This document shows positions 53,992 to 62,640 of a stretch of 64,000 bases of DNA, piece after piece (within the stretch, counting starts at the first letter, position 1; each line of letters starts with the position of its first letter). The DNA comes from VAZQ01 sp963744275 (GTDB taxonomy: Bacteria; Pseudomonadota; Alphaproteobacteria; Rhizobiales; Xanthobacteraceae): assembly GCA_963744275.1 (NCBI GenBank), contig CAVUSX010000019.1, forward strand, positions 62,001 through 126,000, in the 5' to 3' direction. A model generated the notes under the pieces. That model saw nothing but the letters and a program-made list of their open reading frames with translations, was not told where the DNA came from and made no database searches. A program made the translations under genes and the position numbers.

Positions 53992-54148
53992 GCGGCGAGC
54001 AAGCCCGGCGTTCGATCCGGCGCCCGCCCGGCGCCATCGTGGCGGGGCTCGGCGCGCGGGTTGAAACGCCTCCCGATTGCGGGCATGTTCCGCGCGCCCA
54101 AGATACCCAAGTCCCCAAATCCAAGTCCCCAAATCAAGGATCCGTCAC

Positions 54149-54672
54149 ATGTCGTTTTCCATGTCCAAGGCCTCTCTGCCGGCTCTCGAGCTCGGCCTCA
54201 CCGCGCTGTCGGGAGTGCTCGACAAGGCGCAGGCATTTGCGACCGCCAAGAAGGTCGATCCCTCGGTACTGCTCGGCTCGCGGCTCTACCCCGACATGTT
54301 CGCGCTCACCCGCCAGGTCCAGATCGCGGGGATCTCGCCAAGAACGGCATGGCGCGGCTGGCCGGCATCGAGCCGCCCCGCTTCGAGGACAATGAGACGA
54401 CCATCGATCAGCTCAAGGCGCGGCTCGCCAAGACGGTGGCCTTTCTCAAGACTCTCGACGCGACCAAGATCGATGCCGCGACCGATCGCGAGATCACCTT
54501 TCCGCTCGGCCCGACCAACAAGGGCCAGATGAAGGGCGACGATTATCTCAACCATTTCGTGCTGCCGAACGTCTATTTCCATCTGACCGCCGCCTACGCG
54601 ATCCTGCGTCACAGCGGCGTGGAGATCGGCAAGCAGGATTTCCTGGGCGCGATCCCGATGAAGATGATTTGA
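54149..54672 (+). pseudogene. DUF1993 family protein, one frameshift near 54334
   Basis: DUF1993 is a family of small cytosolic helical proteins of unknown function related to DinB folds. The start at 54149 follows AAGGA. The first frame gives LPALELGLTALSGVLDKAQA and YPDMFALTRQVQIA; the second gives DLAKNGMARLAGIEPPRFED and HFVLPNVYFHLTAAYAILRH to the stop at 54672. One base is missing around GCGGGGATC at 54332-54338. Both halves are family-typical. Confidence 0.88.
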
Positions 54673-54711
54673 GGGGCGACCGAAGCAAAGCCAGATATCA
54701 AGCAACGGATC

Positions 54712-54863
54712 GTCGTCCCTGCGAAAGCAGGGACCCATACGCGGTGCCCTCTCGATCGGCTGCCATAGCCCGTCGAAGACGGGCGTAAACGCCCTGATGG
54801 TCTGGGTCCCGGCGCCGTAAGCGCGTTTACGCGCGTCTTCGACGCGCTATGGGCCGGGACGAC
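54712..54863. repeat. Intergenic palindromic element, family B
   Basis: GTCGTCCCTGCGAAAGCAGG at the left and CCGGGACGAC at the right match the copies at 7185 and 16761; the inner segment GCGCGTCTTCGACGCGCTATG is nearly the same as in the 16761 copy. Confidence 0.82.
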
Positions 54864-54871
54864 ACTCAGCC

Positions 54872-55735
54872 TCACTTCTTCGTTTGACCGAAGAACTTCA
54901 GGTCCGGCGGCGGCTGGTCCTTCTTGGCCGGCATCAGCTCGCCGTCCGCGCTCAGGTAATAGTGCTGCGCGCCGATCTGCACGTGGCTGTTGTTCTCCGC
55001 GCAAACGGATTCGCGCCAGACCGGCGGCTGCTGGGCCGGGTCGCGCTGGTAGTGCTTGGTCACCGTCCAGGGCCGCGTCAGGGCATGATCGTTGATGGTG
55101 ATCTCGTCATCCAGGAGGTCCGTGCTGCCCTTGGCGAGATGGAATCGCTCCTGGATGACGGTCTGGTTGTCCTTGTGCAACGGGATGCCGGCGGCGTCGT
55201 AGGTGCGCGGCCCTTTGAAGCCGCGGGTCTCGACCTCCAGCACGGTGTAGCGGCCGGCGCCGTCCGGCTCGCGCCACTGGCCGATGGAATAGCCCGCGAA
55301 CGACGGCTCGATGTCCTGCGGCCAGCTGCGCCCATCGGTGTAGATCCGGCGCGAGTCGTGGATATGCTCCATCAATATGTGCGTGGTTTCCGGCGTGATC
55401 ACGATCTCCATCGGCTCATAGGCGGTCATGATGCGCGGCATCCCGGGCGACAGGCAGGTCGAGGTCGGGTCGGTGCCTTGGCCGCCGGCGGCCTGATCGG
55501 CGAGATTGGCCTCGAAGATCCGCTGATATTCCGGCGTCAGCGGCGCCTCTTGGCCGGCACCGGCCGACTTGGTCTGATCGAACGAAGGCTGGCCCGCTAC
55601 GCCCGGAAACCGCACCCGGCTCCATTGCCCCTTCCAGTCGGGATATTTGCTCTGGTCGAACGCCAAGGCGCCGGCGCACATCGCCGACAACGCCGCCATG
55701 AGCGCAAGGGCACCGATCGAGCCGCGGTAGCGCAT
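54872..55735 (-). CDS. Secreted protein of unknown function
   Basis: A 287-residue protein with a signal peptide (GALALMAALSAMCAGALA) and a mature part beginning FDQSKYPDWKGQWSRV. It contains DSRRIYTDGRSWPQDIEPSF and HALTRPWTVTKHYQRDPAQQ, segments seen in rhizobial proteins with no assigned role. AAAGGAGGC lies 5 bases upstream of the ATG at 55735, confirming the start. Possibly a periplasmic ligand-binding beta protein; not assignable to a named family from sequence alone. Confidence 0.7.
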   Translation of the reverse strand: MRYRGSIGALALMAALSAMCAGALAFDQSKYPDWKGQWSRVRFPGVAGQPSFDQTKSAGAGQEAPLTPEYQRIFEANLADQAAGGQGTDPTSTCLSPGMPRIMTAYEPMEIVITPETTHILMEHIHDSRRIYTDGRSWPQDIEPSFAGYSIGQWREPDGAGRYTVLEVETRGFKGPRTYDAAGIPLHKDNQTVIQERFHLAKGSTDLLDDEITINDHALTRPWTVTKHYQRDPAQQPPVWRESVCAENNSHVQIGAQHYYLSADGELMPAKKDQPPPDLKFFGQTKK

Positions 55736-55982
55736 GTGAAGCCTCCTTTGATCAAGCTGCGGCCGGCACGCCGACACGCCCAGCCTTCGTGATCTGCGAG
55801 CGTCAGCGCCGGAAAAAAACACCGGCTCATGAGGATGAGATGCCTGCCGACGGCACTCCGGCGGCCCGTTCGCCCGGCGAGGAACTCGGCACATCCCGCT
55901 TCGAGGGCAGCTGGCCAGGAGGATAACGCAGTTGCTGGTGAATGTGGAAGGCCGGGACGCGCGCCGACCACCGGCGGCGGGC

Positions 55983-56780
55983 TCAGAGCACGGCCGCCGC
56001 CAAGCCGGCACTGCCCCAGGCGACGAGCCCGGCGCCGATGAGGCGGGCGAGGCCGCGGCCCCAGGGCAGCACCTTCTCGGCCAGCACCACGATCGCGATC
56101 GCCGCCATCCAGGCCACGTTCATCACGCCGACGACCAGCAAGAGGCCCATCAGCGCGCCGCAGCAGCCGAGGCAGGAGACGCCGTAACGCAGTCCCCGGC
56201 TGATCGTCCCGGCGGCAGTCTCGGACGCCTTTCCGGGCGGGGCATCGGTACAGGCGCGACAGGCGAGAAGGCAAGCTCGCTTCAAGGGGGTCAGCTGATA
56301 AAGCCCAACGGCGATGAGCAGCAAGGCGGCCGCCACGCGGCTGCGGCTCGCCATCGTCTCCGACAGGAAACCCGCGGAATCGAGGCCCCACTGCAGCAGC
56401 GTGGCTGCGATGCTGAAGCCGGTCCAGACCATGAGATAGCCGCAGGTGAAGAGGAGCGCCGCGACGCGGCCGCCCGCCGTGCCCCCCGGCTCGCGCGTCG
56501 GGCCGGCGACCCGCAGAATGGCGGGCGCCGCGCTCGGCAGCATCATGGCGGCCATCATGACGACCCACATGAAGAGGACGAGCGCCGCGTAGCCCGCCGT
56601 CCATGTGGGCGCCATCAGCATGATCTCGCCGCCGCCCATATCCATCTTGTCCATCTCGACGCCGGCGCCGTGCAAGAGATAGAGCCAAGACGCCGCGATG
56701 AGCGCCGCCAGGAGGGCCAGCACCACGATCCGGTCGTGACGCGCTGCGTCGGGCGGGGCGGCGGTCATTGCGGTCCCCAT
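55983..56780 (-). CDS. DUF2182 family membrane protein
   Basis: A 265-residue integral membrane protein. VVMMAAMMLPSAAPAIL is the signature helix of DUF2182, a possible metal-binding membrane family. Met/Asp-rich MDKMDMGGGEIMLMAP lies before it, and CLLACRACTD and SCLGCCGAL add cysteine clusters. Six or so helices are present. The family often lies beside DUF1326; here it is 15 bp after a DUF899 gene on the same strand. Role unknown. Confidence 0.88.
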   Translation of the reverse strand: MGTAMTAAPPDAARHDRIVVLALLAALIAASWLYLLHGAGVEMDKMDMGGGEIMLMAPTWTAGYAALVLFMWVVMMAAMMLPSAAPAILRVAGPTREPGGTAGGRVAALLFTCGYLMVWTGFSIAATLLQWGLDSAGFLSETMASRSRVAAALLLIAVGLYQLTPLKRACLLACRACTDAPPGKASETAAGTISRGLRYGVSCLGCCGALMGLLLVVGVMNVAWMAAIAIVVLAEKVLPWGRGLARLIGAGLVAWGSAGLAAAVL

Positions 56781-56795
56781 GCCGGGTTGCGGCGT

Positions 56796-57506
56796 TCAAT
56801 CCTGATATTCGTCGTGCCGGCGGACCCAGGCTTGGGCGTGTGGCTTCTGCTCGGCCTCGTCGCGCCCCTTGGGGGTCAGGTCGAGGTAGTGATAGGCGCC
56901 GTTGAGCATGTCCACGCCGCGCTGGTAGCATGAATAGGTATGAAATAGTCCGCTCGGGTCCTGATGGAAAACGCTGATCCCGACGGTTTCGGTTTCAAAC
57001 GGCTTCTGACGGGCGTAATTCCAAATGGCGCTTCCCTCCGCCATCTGCTCGGGCGTGAACGACACGCCGAGGTCGTAGTTGAAGTCGCTGCCGAACGAGG
57101 ACACCCACTTGAAGCCCCAGCCCATGCGCCGCTTGTAGGCTTCGAGCTTTGCGAGCGGCGCCCGCGAGACGGCGAGCAGCGTGGTGTCGCGATGCTTCAA
57201 GTGAACGTCGATGCCGTTGAAGTTGTCGGCCCAGAACGAGCAGCTCCTGCACCCCGCCTCCCAGGCCGGATCGAACATGAAATGGTAGACGATGAGCTGC
57301 GATTTTCCCGCGAACAGGTCGGACAAGGTCTCCTTGCCGGAGGGCCCGTCGAAAACGTAAGTCTTCTCCACCCGCTCCCAGGGCAGATCGCGCCGCTGGG
57401 CGCTCAGCTGATCGCGCAGCCGCGAGAGCTCCTTCTCCTTGATCAGGAGCTCTTTGCGCGCTTCGATCCACTGCGCGCTCGGTACGATCTTGTGCGGCTC
57501 GGCCAT
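56796..57506 (-). CDS. DUF899 family (thioredoxin-like) protein
   Basis: A 236-residue cytosolic thioredoxin-fold protein. The redox-like motif is AGCRSCSFWADNFNG, preceded by LIVYHFMFDPAWE. AEPHKIVPSAQWIEARKELL is the family N-terminus, and FHTYSCYQRGVDMLNGAYHY the C-terminal motif. The CRSC pair could act as a thiol-disulfide centre; no activity has been established for the family. It shares a transcript with the DUF2182 gene. Confidence 0.9.
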   Translation of the reverse strand: MAEPHKIVPSAQWIEARKELLIKEKELSRLRDQLSAQRRDLPWERVEKTYVFDGPSGKETLSDLFAGKSQLIVYHFMFDPAWEAGCRSCSFWADNFNGIDVHLKHRDTTLLAVSRAPLAKLEAYKRRMGWGFKWVSSFGSDFNYDLGVSFTPEQMAEGSAIWNYARQKPFETETVGISVFHQDPSGLFHTYSCYQRGVDMLNGAYHYLDLTPKGRDEAEQKPHAQAWVRRHDEYQD

Positions 57507-57625
57507 GCGGTGTTCCGTTGCGGTTGGCGGCGGGCGTGGCGGCGGGATATAGCGAAAATCGGCGCTTGATCAATTCGCCACGGTCCATATAGGCTCGCCG
57601 GCATCGTTGTGGAGTTTCACAATCC

Positions 57626-58948
57626 ATGGGACCGCCGCCCGCCGGGGCCGACGCTTTGATCAGCCAGTGGGGCCGGCGTTTCCGCCAGGATGCGCTGGCG
57701 GCCGCGGTCGTTGCCGGCCTGGCGCAGCGCAGCAACGAGATTTGGCGGGGAACGTTCGAGCTCCTGCAGCGCGAAAGCCCCGAGTATCGCAATTCGGTGG
57801 ATGACGAGTTCACCGAGGAATCGAAGGCGCATTGCAGCGAGCTGTTGCGCGCCATCGTCGCGCTCGCGGCCGGACGGGGGCGCAAGTCCGGCGGCGATGC
57901 CTTCGGTTTCGTGCGCACCCATGCGATATGGCGCGCACGCCACCAGGTGCCGCTGATCGCGTCGCTGCACGCCTATCGCCTCGCCCACAAGACCTATTGG
58001 GGGATCACGCGCGAGCAATTGCTGCGGCATCCCAGGCAAGACGAGGCCATTCGCTCGTTGACCCTGCTGTCGGATTTCTGGCTCGAATTGTTCGATCATG
58101 TCGGCGCCGTGCTGGCGGAAGCGCATGCGGTCGAGGAGGGCCTGATCGTCGCGCAGGCCACCCGCACCTATGGGGGCCTGATCGACGACCTGTTGGGCGG
58201 ACGCGCACCCAGAGACGCGCAGGCGCAGCGGCTGTGCGCGCTCTGCGGCATTGCGCCCGGCGCCGCCATGGCGGTCGTGGTCGCCCGACCGCTCCAGGCG
58301 GGCAACGGTCACGTCGATCTCGAGGTGACGCTGCGCTCGCTGGTGCGGCTCATCGAGCAGGTGCTGCCCGCGGCCACCTTCGGCAAGCTGGCGGACATCC
58401 GCGACGGCGCGGTCACGGCGATCGCCTGCAGCGCTACGGATACGGGGCGCGGCGTGCTTGCGGCCTTGCGCCGGAACGGCCTCGCGCGGCGGGTCCGTGA
58501 CAGCGTCGCTGCCGCAGTCGGGATCAGCCTCGACACGAGCGAGATCGGCGGTCTGCCGGCGGCGCTCCAGGAAGCCCGCCTGGCGCTCGACTTCGCGAGC
58601 GCCACCCGGCCGCTCATGCATTTTTCCGATATCGATCTGCCGGAATTTCTCATCCGGCGCGCCGGCAGCGCCGCCTTTCGCCTGGTCCCGCATTGGGCGC
58701 GTCATTTCTGCCCGGGCGACGATGAGCCGGCGCGCGCGCTGGCGCGCACGATCCGCGCCTTCGCGGATTGCAATTTCAACGTCAAGCGGACCGCGCGGCG
58801 GCTGGGGGTTCACACCAACACGGTCTATTTTCGGCTCAATCGCATCAAGAAGCTCACCGGCGTCGATGCCCGGACTTATGCCGGGACGTCGCTCCTGCTG
58901 ACGGCGCTGCGGCTGACCGAAATCCAGGGCGACGCCCGGCCGGGTTAG
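57626..58948 (+). CDS. PucR/CdaR-type transcriptional regulator
   Basis: A 440-residue regulator. The helical N-terminal half (RsbRD-like, SLHAYRLAHKTYWGITREQL) is followed by a GGDEF-like CdaR linker domain. The C-terminal HTH_30 motif lies at about residues 370-425 (IRAFADCNFNVKRTARRLGV, HTNTVYFRLNRIKKLTG). It diverges from the DUF899-DUF2182 pair. Effector unknown; purine and carbohydrate diacid catabolism are typical for the family. Confidence 0.9.
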   Translation: MGPPPAGADALISQWGRRFRQDALAAAVVAGLAQRSNEIWRGTFELLQRESPEYRNSVDDEFTEESKAHCSELLRAIVALAAGRGRKSGGDAFGFVRTHAIWRARHQVPLIASLHAYRLAHKTYWGITREQLLRHPRQDEAIRSLTLLSDFWLELFDHVGAVLAEAHAVEEGLIVAQATRTYGGLIDDLLGGRAPRDAQAQRLCALCGIAPGAAMAVVVARPLQAGNGHVDLEVTLRSLVRLIEQVLPAATFGKLADIRDGAVTAIACSATDTGRGVLAALRRNGLARRVRDSVAAAVGISLDTSEIGGLPAALQEARLALDFASATRPLMHFSDIDLPEFLIRRAGSAAFRLVPHWARHFCPGDDEPARALARTIRAFADCNFNVKRTARRLGVHTNTVYFRLNRIKKLTGVDARTYAGTSLLLTALRLTEIQGDARPG

Positions 58949-58990
58949 GGCAAGGCTCCGTCACGGGCGCGCTGCAGCAGCGCGGCGCCT

Positions 58991-59263
58991 CTAAAATCGC
59001 TCCTTCACGTCCGAAAGATGCGCCCAGGCCAACCATTCCTCCCAGCTCGTTTTCAACGCGGCCTCCGCCTCATCGAGCGTCGCGGCGACGCCGGATAGCC
59101 GCAGGTTCTTGGGTCCGCCCGGAACGCCGTTGAGTGCCCAGATGTAGCGCGGCTCCGGACCCGAAAAGGAAGGCCGCTTGTCGATGCGCCCGATCTGCCA
59201 TTCGCCGTGCATGGCCAGCTGGTCGTTGGGCGAGCTGGCATCCGGTCGCAGCACTAAGGCCAT
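58991..59263 (-). CDS. Small hypothetical protein
   Basis: A 90-residue cytosolic protein. GGAGACACC precedes the ATG at 59263. The segment WQIGRIDKRPSFSGPEPRYI and the end DEAEAALKTSWEEWLAWAHL recur in small rhizobial proteins without a known function. No signal peptide or membrane segment. Confidence 0.72.
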   Translation of the reverse strand: MALVLRPDASSPNDQLAMHGEWQIGRIDKRPSFSGPEPRYIWALNGVPGGPKNLRLSGVAATLDEAEAALKTSWEEWLAWAHLSDVKERF

Positions 59264-59754
59264 GGTGTCTCCAGGTGTGGGGATGATGGTTTGTTTGCTG
59301 CAACCGCGCGCACTGGGAGCTGTCCGTGAGCGGTCTCCCCGGAACCGCATAATCGCACGCTTGCATGCACCGGTCCAACCCTGCATCGCATGAGCCTCTC
59401 CGGCTCAAGGAATTCGCGCGGAACAACGTCCGCGTCGCCGGATGGTTCCTTGAAGAAGGCTGCGGCGGGTGCGCTCGGGAAGAGCCCCGCCTCCATGCGG
59501 CTCCGTGATGCCTTTGGGGCGGGAGCTTCGACCCGCGCTTCGGGCAATGAATACGCTCCGCATGGTTAATCGCGGCAGCGGGTGTCAGGAGACCGCAGCG
59601 GACCTCGATACCGCTCGAATCTGCTGAACGCAGCGAATTCCAGCTCATAGGTTCGCGAGCGTCCCGCGATTTCAAGGAGATCCTCGCACCCGATGCGGTG
59701 GCGGCCCGGACGGCGGTTAAAGTCTTGTTTAGGCGCCGGCGGTTAACTCGCCGG
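59264..59754. other. Intergenic stretch without a recognisable gene
   Basis: About 490 bp with no convincing coding frame in any direction, no tRNA and no palindromic element of the families seen elsewhere. A GTTAAAGTC...GGTTAAC stretch at about 59716-59746 may be promoter sequence for the LytM-type gene. Confidence 0.5.
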
Positions 59755-60718
59755 ATGTCGGGGCGTATCAGCGCGTACATGTCTGCGGCGGCCGTGCTGT
59801 TCCGCCCGCGGATCTATCCGCGGGCGATGGCGCTGATGCTGCTATGCCTCGGCGCTGCCGGTTGCAGCGCCGATCCGAACGGCGATCCATACCGACGGCA
59901 GTCCGAGGCGACCGGCTCCTTCCGGCCCGACCGGCCGTCGATGGCGCAAGATCTTCGCCCGCCGATGCCGCTGCTCGAAGAACCCGCCATCCGTCCGGTC
60001 GCGGTGCGGCCCGCCGATGCGGGCACCTACGAACGGGACCGCTCAAGTCATGCTGCCGCCACCACGGTGCGTTTGCCCGCCCCAAAGCCGACGATAGCGA
60101 GCCGGCACGCCACCGCGCTCGCCGAGGCTGCCAAGCCCAAGCGTGTCGCGCCCGAACCAAAGACGCATGGCCGCGATCTCCAGCATCGTGGCGGATGCGA
60201 AGCGCGTGAATGCGCAGCCCGCGAGCGAGAGCGGGGTCGGTCGGCAGGCTCCCCCACCACCGGCGCAACCCGCTCCCGCGCCGTCGCCTTCCATCGATGC
60301 CTCGACGCCCATCGGATCGTTGAAGGCCGCAGAGGCCGGGTCGACGTTCAACTGGCCGGTCCGCGGCCAGGTCATTGCCGGATTTGGCGCCAAGATCAAC
60401 GGCCAACCAAACAACGGCATCGACGTCGCGGTTCCCGAGGACACGCCGGTCAAGGCGGCGGATGACGGCGTCGTGCTCTATGCCGGCAACGGGCTCAAGA
60501 GCTACGGCAATCTCCTGCTGGTGCGCCACCCCAACGGCTACGTCACGGTCTACGCCCACGCCAAGGAGCTCTTGGTCAAGGTCGGCGACGAGATCAAGCG
60601 CGGCCAAACCATCGCCAAGTCCGGCCGAACCGGCGATGTCGATCGGCCGCAGGTTCATTTCGAGATCCGCAAGGCGTCCGCGCCGGTCAATCCGTTGCCG
60701 TATCTCAACGGGGCGTAG
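59755..60718 (+). pseudogene. NlpD/DipM-like LytM (M23) domain lipoprotein, one frameshift near 60170
   Basis: The N-terminal frame starts at ATG 59755 (or 59779) and gives a lipoprotein-type signal (ALMLLCLGAAGCSADPNG). The C-terminal M23 domain is in the next frame: STFNWPVRGQVIAGFGAKIN, NGIDVAVPEDTPVKAADDGV and QVHFEIRKASAPVNPLPYLN. The zinc ligands are missing: NNGID instead of HxGxD, and VHF instead of HxH, as in NlpD-type amidase activators rather than active endopeptidases. No LysM domain can be seen. The break lies between 60097 and 60200. Confidence 0.85.
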
Positions 60719-60890
60719 CGCTGCTCCGGGCCTAGCCGCGCACGTCGGCTCTCGTTTCCGGAATAGATACGCGCTCGATCCGCTCCGCCCTCGCAGCCCG
60801 GCCGGCCGACACGGCTCGGCAATCCCTTTGAACCCGGGGAGCGTGACCTTCGACTAACCTCGACGGATCTCTGCTGGGCACGTCGTCGAG

Positions 60891-61559
60891 ATGCTGCATT
60901 TCACGCGCCGAAAGGACCTGTTGGCGGGCTGTTGCGGCGCGCTGGTGCTGGGTTTGGCCGGTGCCATGCTGGCGCCGGCGGCCGCGCAGTCGATCGGCAG
61001 CGCCCACACGGACTATGACACGCGGGCGTGCGCCCATAAGGCCGGCCGGGCGGTCGAGGACTATGGCGAATGGCGCTGCAAAGGGCTCGACGGCATGGCG
61101 GTGTTCCTGAGCGCCGGCGACCAGCGCATGACCATGAGCTTCGGTCCGCGCGCGCGCGACGAGCCGGCCGCCGGCGAGACCCTGCAGGGCTTCAACGACG
61201 TCTACAAGGCACGCATCGAATGGCGTATCGCGCGCGAAGCGGGCGGACATGCCCGACCTTTCGCCACGATCGTGCGCTGGAACACCTTCTTGTTGGACGA
61301 GGGCACCGACCTCGCCGATGCGCCCCGGCCCAAGACCATCGACGGAAAGGTGCTGGTGGTGACCCGGCTCGGCCCGCACGGCGTATGCCACGTCGGCTAC
61401 GTGGATGCGCTGGTCAATCGTGACGCCGACGCGCTTGCCCGCAAGATCGCCGACCAAAGCGCCCGCTCGTTCCGCTGCGATACCGACCGGCCGATCATCC
61501 TCGGAGAAACCGGCCCGGGTTTCAGCTCCACCAGCAAGGCCGGGAAGGTCGACCGATGA
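60891..61559 (+). CDS. Secreted hypothetical protein
   Basis: A 222-residue exported protein (signal LLAGCCGALVLGLAGAMLAP, cleavage near AAA-QS). Cys-rich strands such as DYDTRACAHKAGRAVEDYGE and GEWRCKGLDGMAVFLSAG, plus ARSFRCDTDRP, suggest disulfides. Resembles uncharacterised periplasmic proteins of Bradyrhizobium. It lies 172 bp after the LytM-type gene, with no clear operon link. Confidence 0.78.
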   Translation: MLHFTRRKDLLAGCCGALVLGLAGAMLAPAAAQSIGSAHTDYDTRACAHKAGRAVEDYGEWRCKGLDGMAVFLSAGDQRMTMSFGPRARDEPAAGETLQGFNDVYKARIEWRIAREAGGHARPFATIVRWNTFLLDEGTDLADAPRPKTIDGKVLVVTRLGPHGVCHVGYVDALVNRDADALARKIADQSARSFRCDTDRPIILGETGPGFSSTSKAGKVDR

Positions 61560-61593
61560 AATTCCCTGCCATCGTGGCGGCGCTAGCGGTTCA

Positions 61594-62640
61594 TCAGGGC
61601 GGTTGCGAGCCGACCGCCGCCGGAGTTGGGGGCCCGCCCTTCTGCTCGGTGGTCAGCTCGGTATTGGTCCACCCCAAGAGCTCGGCCCGATCCGCGGGCA
61701 GGCGAAAATCGTAAGCCCCGACCTTGGCCATGACGGCGTCGGCACGCGGGCGCGCGGCGTCGTTGGCGGCCTCGGCCGACAGCTGCACCCAGCCCTCGGT
61801 CGGCTCGCCCGCCGCGGTGACCGTAAGCCGCAATCCGTCCCCGAAGTCGGCCACCATGTGGCGCGCGTCATCGGCGGGCTTGGATCGCTTGCGCACATCC
61901 TGGAACGCGAAGCTGCCGATCATGCTGGCGAGCCGGCCCACCTTGAAAGTATCGGCGACGCGCTTTTCCGGCACGTTCTCGAGCGTGAGCTCGCCCGGCT
62001 TTCCGGCGCTCGCCGTCGCGCTCACGCCGTCGCGGCCGCCGCCCATCACCTCGATCTTCTTGATGTCGTCGCCCTTGAGGCCGAGATCGAGGCCGGCGAA
62101 CCAATCCGACCGGTTGGCGGGCAGCCGCACATTGCCGCGCGCGAGCCAGGTTTGCGGCTGGCCCTCGAGCCGGACGAACTCGCCGCCCAACGCTCCTCCG
62201 ACCGTGTTGTCGCGATTGCCGACCACGAAATCCGCGAGATTTCCGCTCCCCGCCCGTATGGTGATCTCCTTGCCGCCATCGGCGGCGCCCGGATCGGCGA
62301 GGCCGAGATCGGGATAGCGGGCCGGATCGCTGGTGCGGGCCTCCTCGAAGGAGAGCTCGAGGCTGCTGGCGATGAGGTCGCGCACCGTGTCGGCCTTGAC
62401 CGGAAAGCCCGAATCCGCCGCCACGAAGCCGGTATCGCGGCGCTCGATCGCCAGCGTATCTGTGCCCTGGCGCACCACCACCCCGGTGATCTGGTTGGTC
62501 TTGTCGATCAGCCCCGGCAGCACGCGCTCGCCGCGGTGGTCGGACGCGATGCCGGCCGTGCTGGTGCGCAGCACCACCGCGGTCGCCCCGACGCTCACGG
62601 CGGCGAGCAGCGCCAGGATGGTGAGTTGCCGCCTGTTCAT
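61594..62640 (-). CDS. DUF4340 domain protein of a GldG-type ABC system
   Basis: A 348-residue periplasmic protein with an N-terminal membrane anchor (RRQLTILALLAAVSVGATAV). DUF4340 covers most of the rest (TDTLAIERRDTGFVAADSGF, DVRKRSKPADDARHMVADFG). Such proteins accompany GldF/GldG-like ABC-2 transporters. Its start overlaps the stop of the GldG-like gene upstream, so the two are co-translated. Confidence 0.88.
   Translation of the reverse strand: MNRRQLTILALLAAVSVGATAVVLRTSTAGIASDHRGERVLPGLIDKTNQITGVVVRQGTDTLAIERRDTGFVAADSGFPVKADTVRDLIASSLELSFEEARTSDPARYPDLGLADPGAADGGKEITIRAGSGNLADFVVGNRDNTVGGALGGEFVRLEGQPQTWLARGNVRLPANRSDWFAGLDLGLKGDDIKKIEVMGGGRDGVSATASAGKPGELTLENVPEKRVADTFKVGRLASMIGSFAFQDVRKRSKPADDARHMVADFGDGLRLTVTAAGEPTEGWVQLSAEAANDAARPRADAVMAKVGAYDFRLPADRAELLGWTNTELTTEQKGGPPTPAAVGSQPP

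Noticed and set aside
4698..54863. CRISPR arrays
   Set aside because: The repeats are dispersed palindromic elements; none is regularly spaced with unique spacers, and no cas gene is present.
59254..59547. Minus-strand open frame in the gap before the LytM gene
   Set aside because: It overlaps the start of the small hypothetical gene, has no ribosome-binding site and resembles no family.
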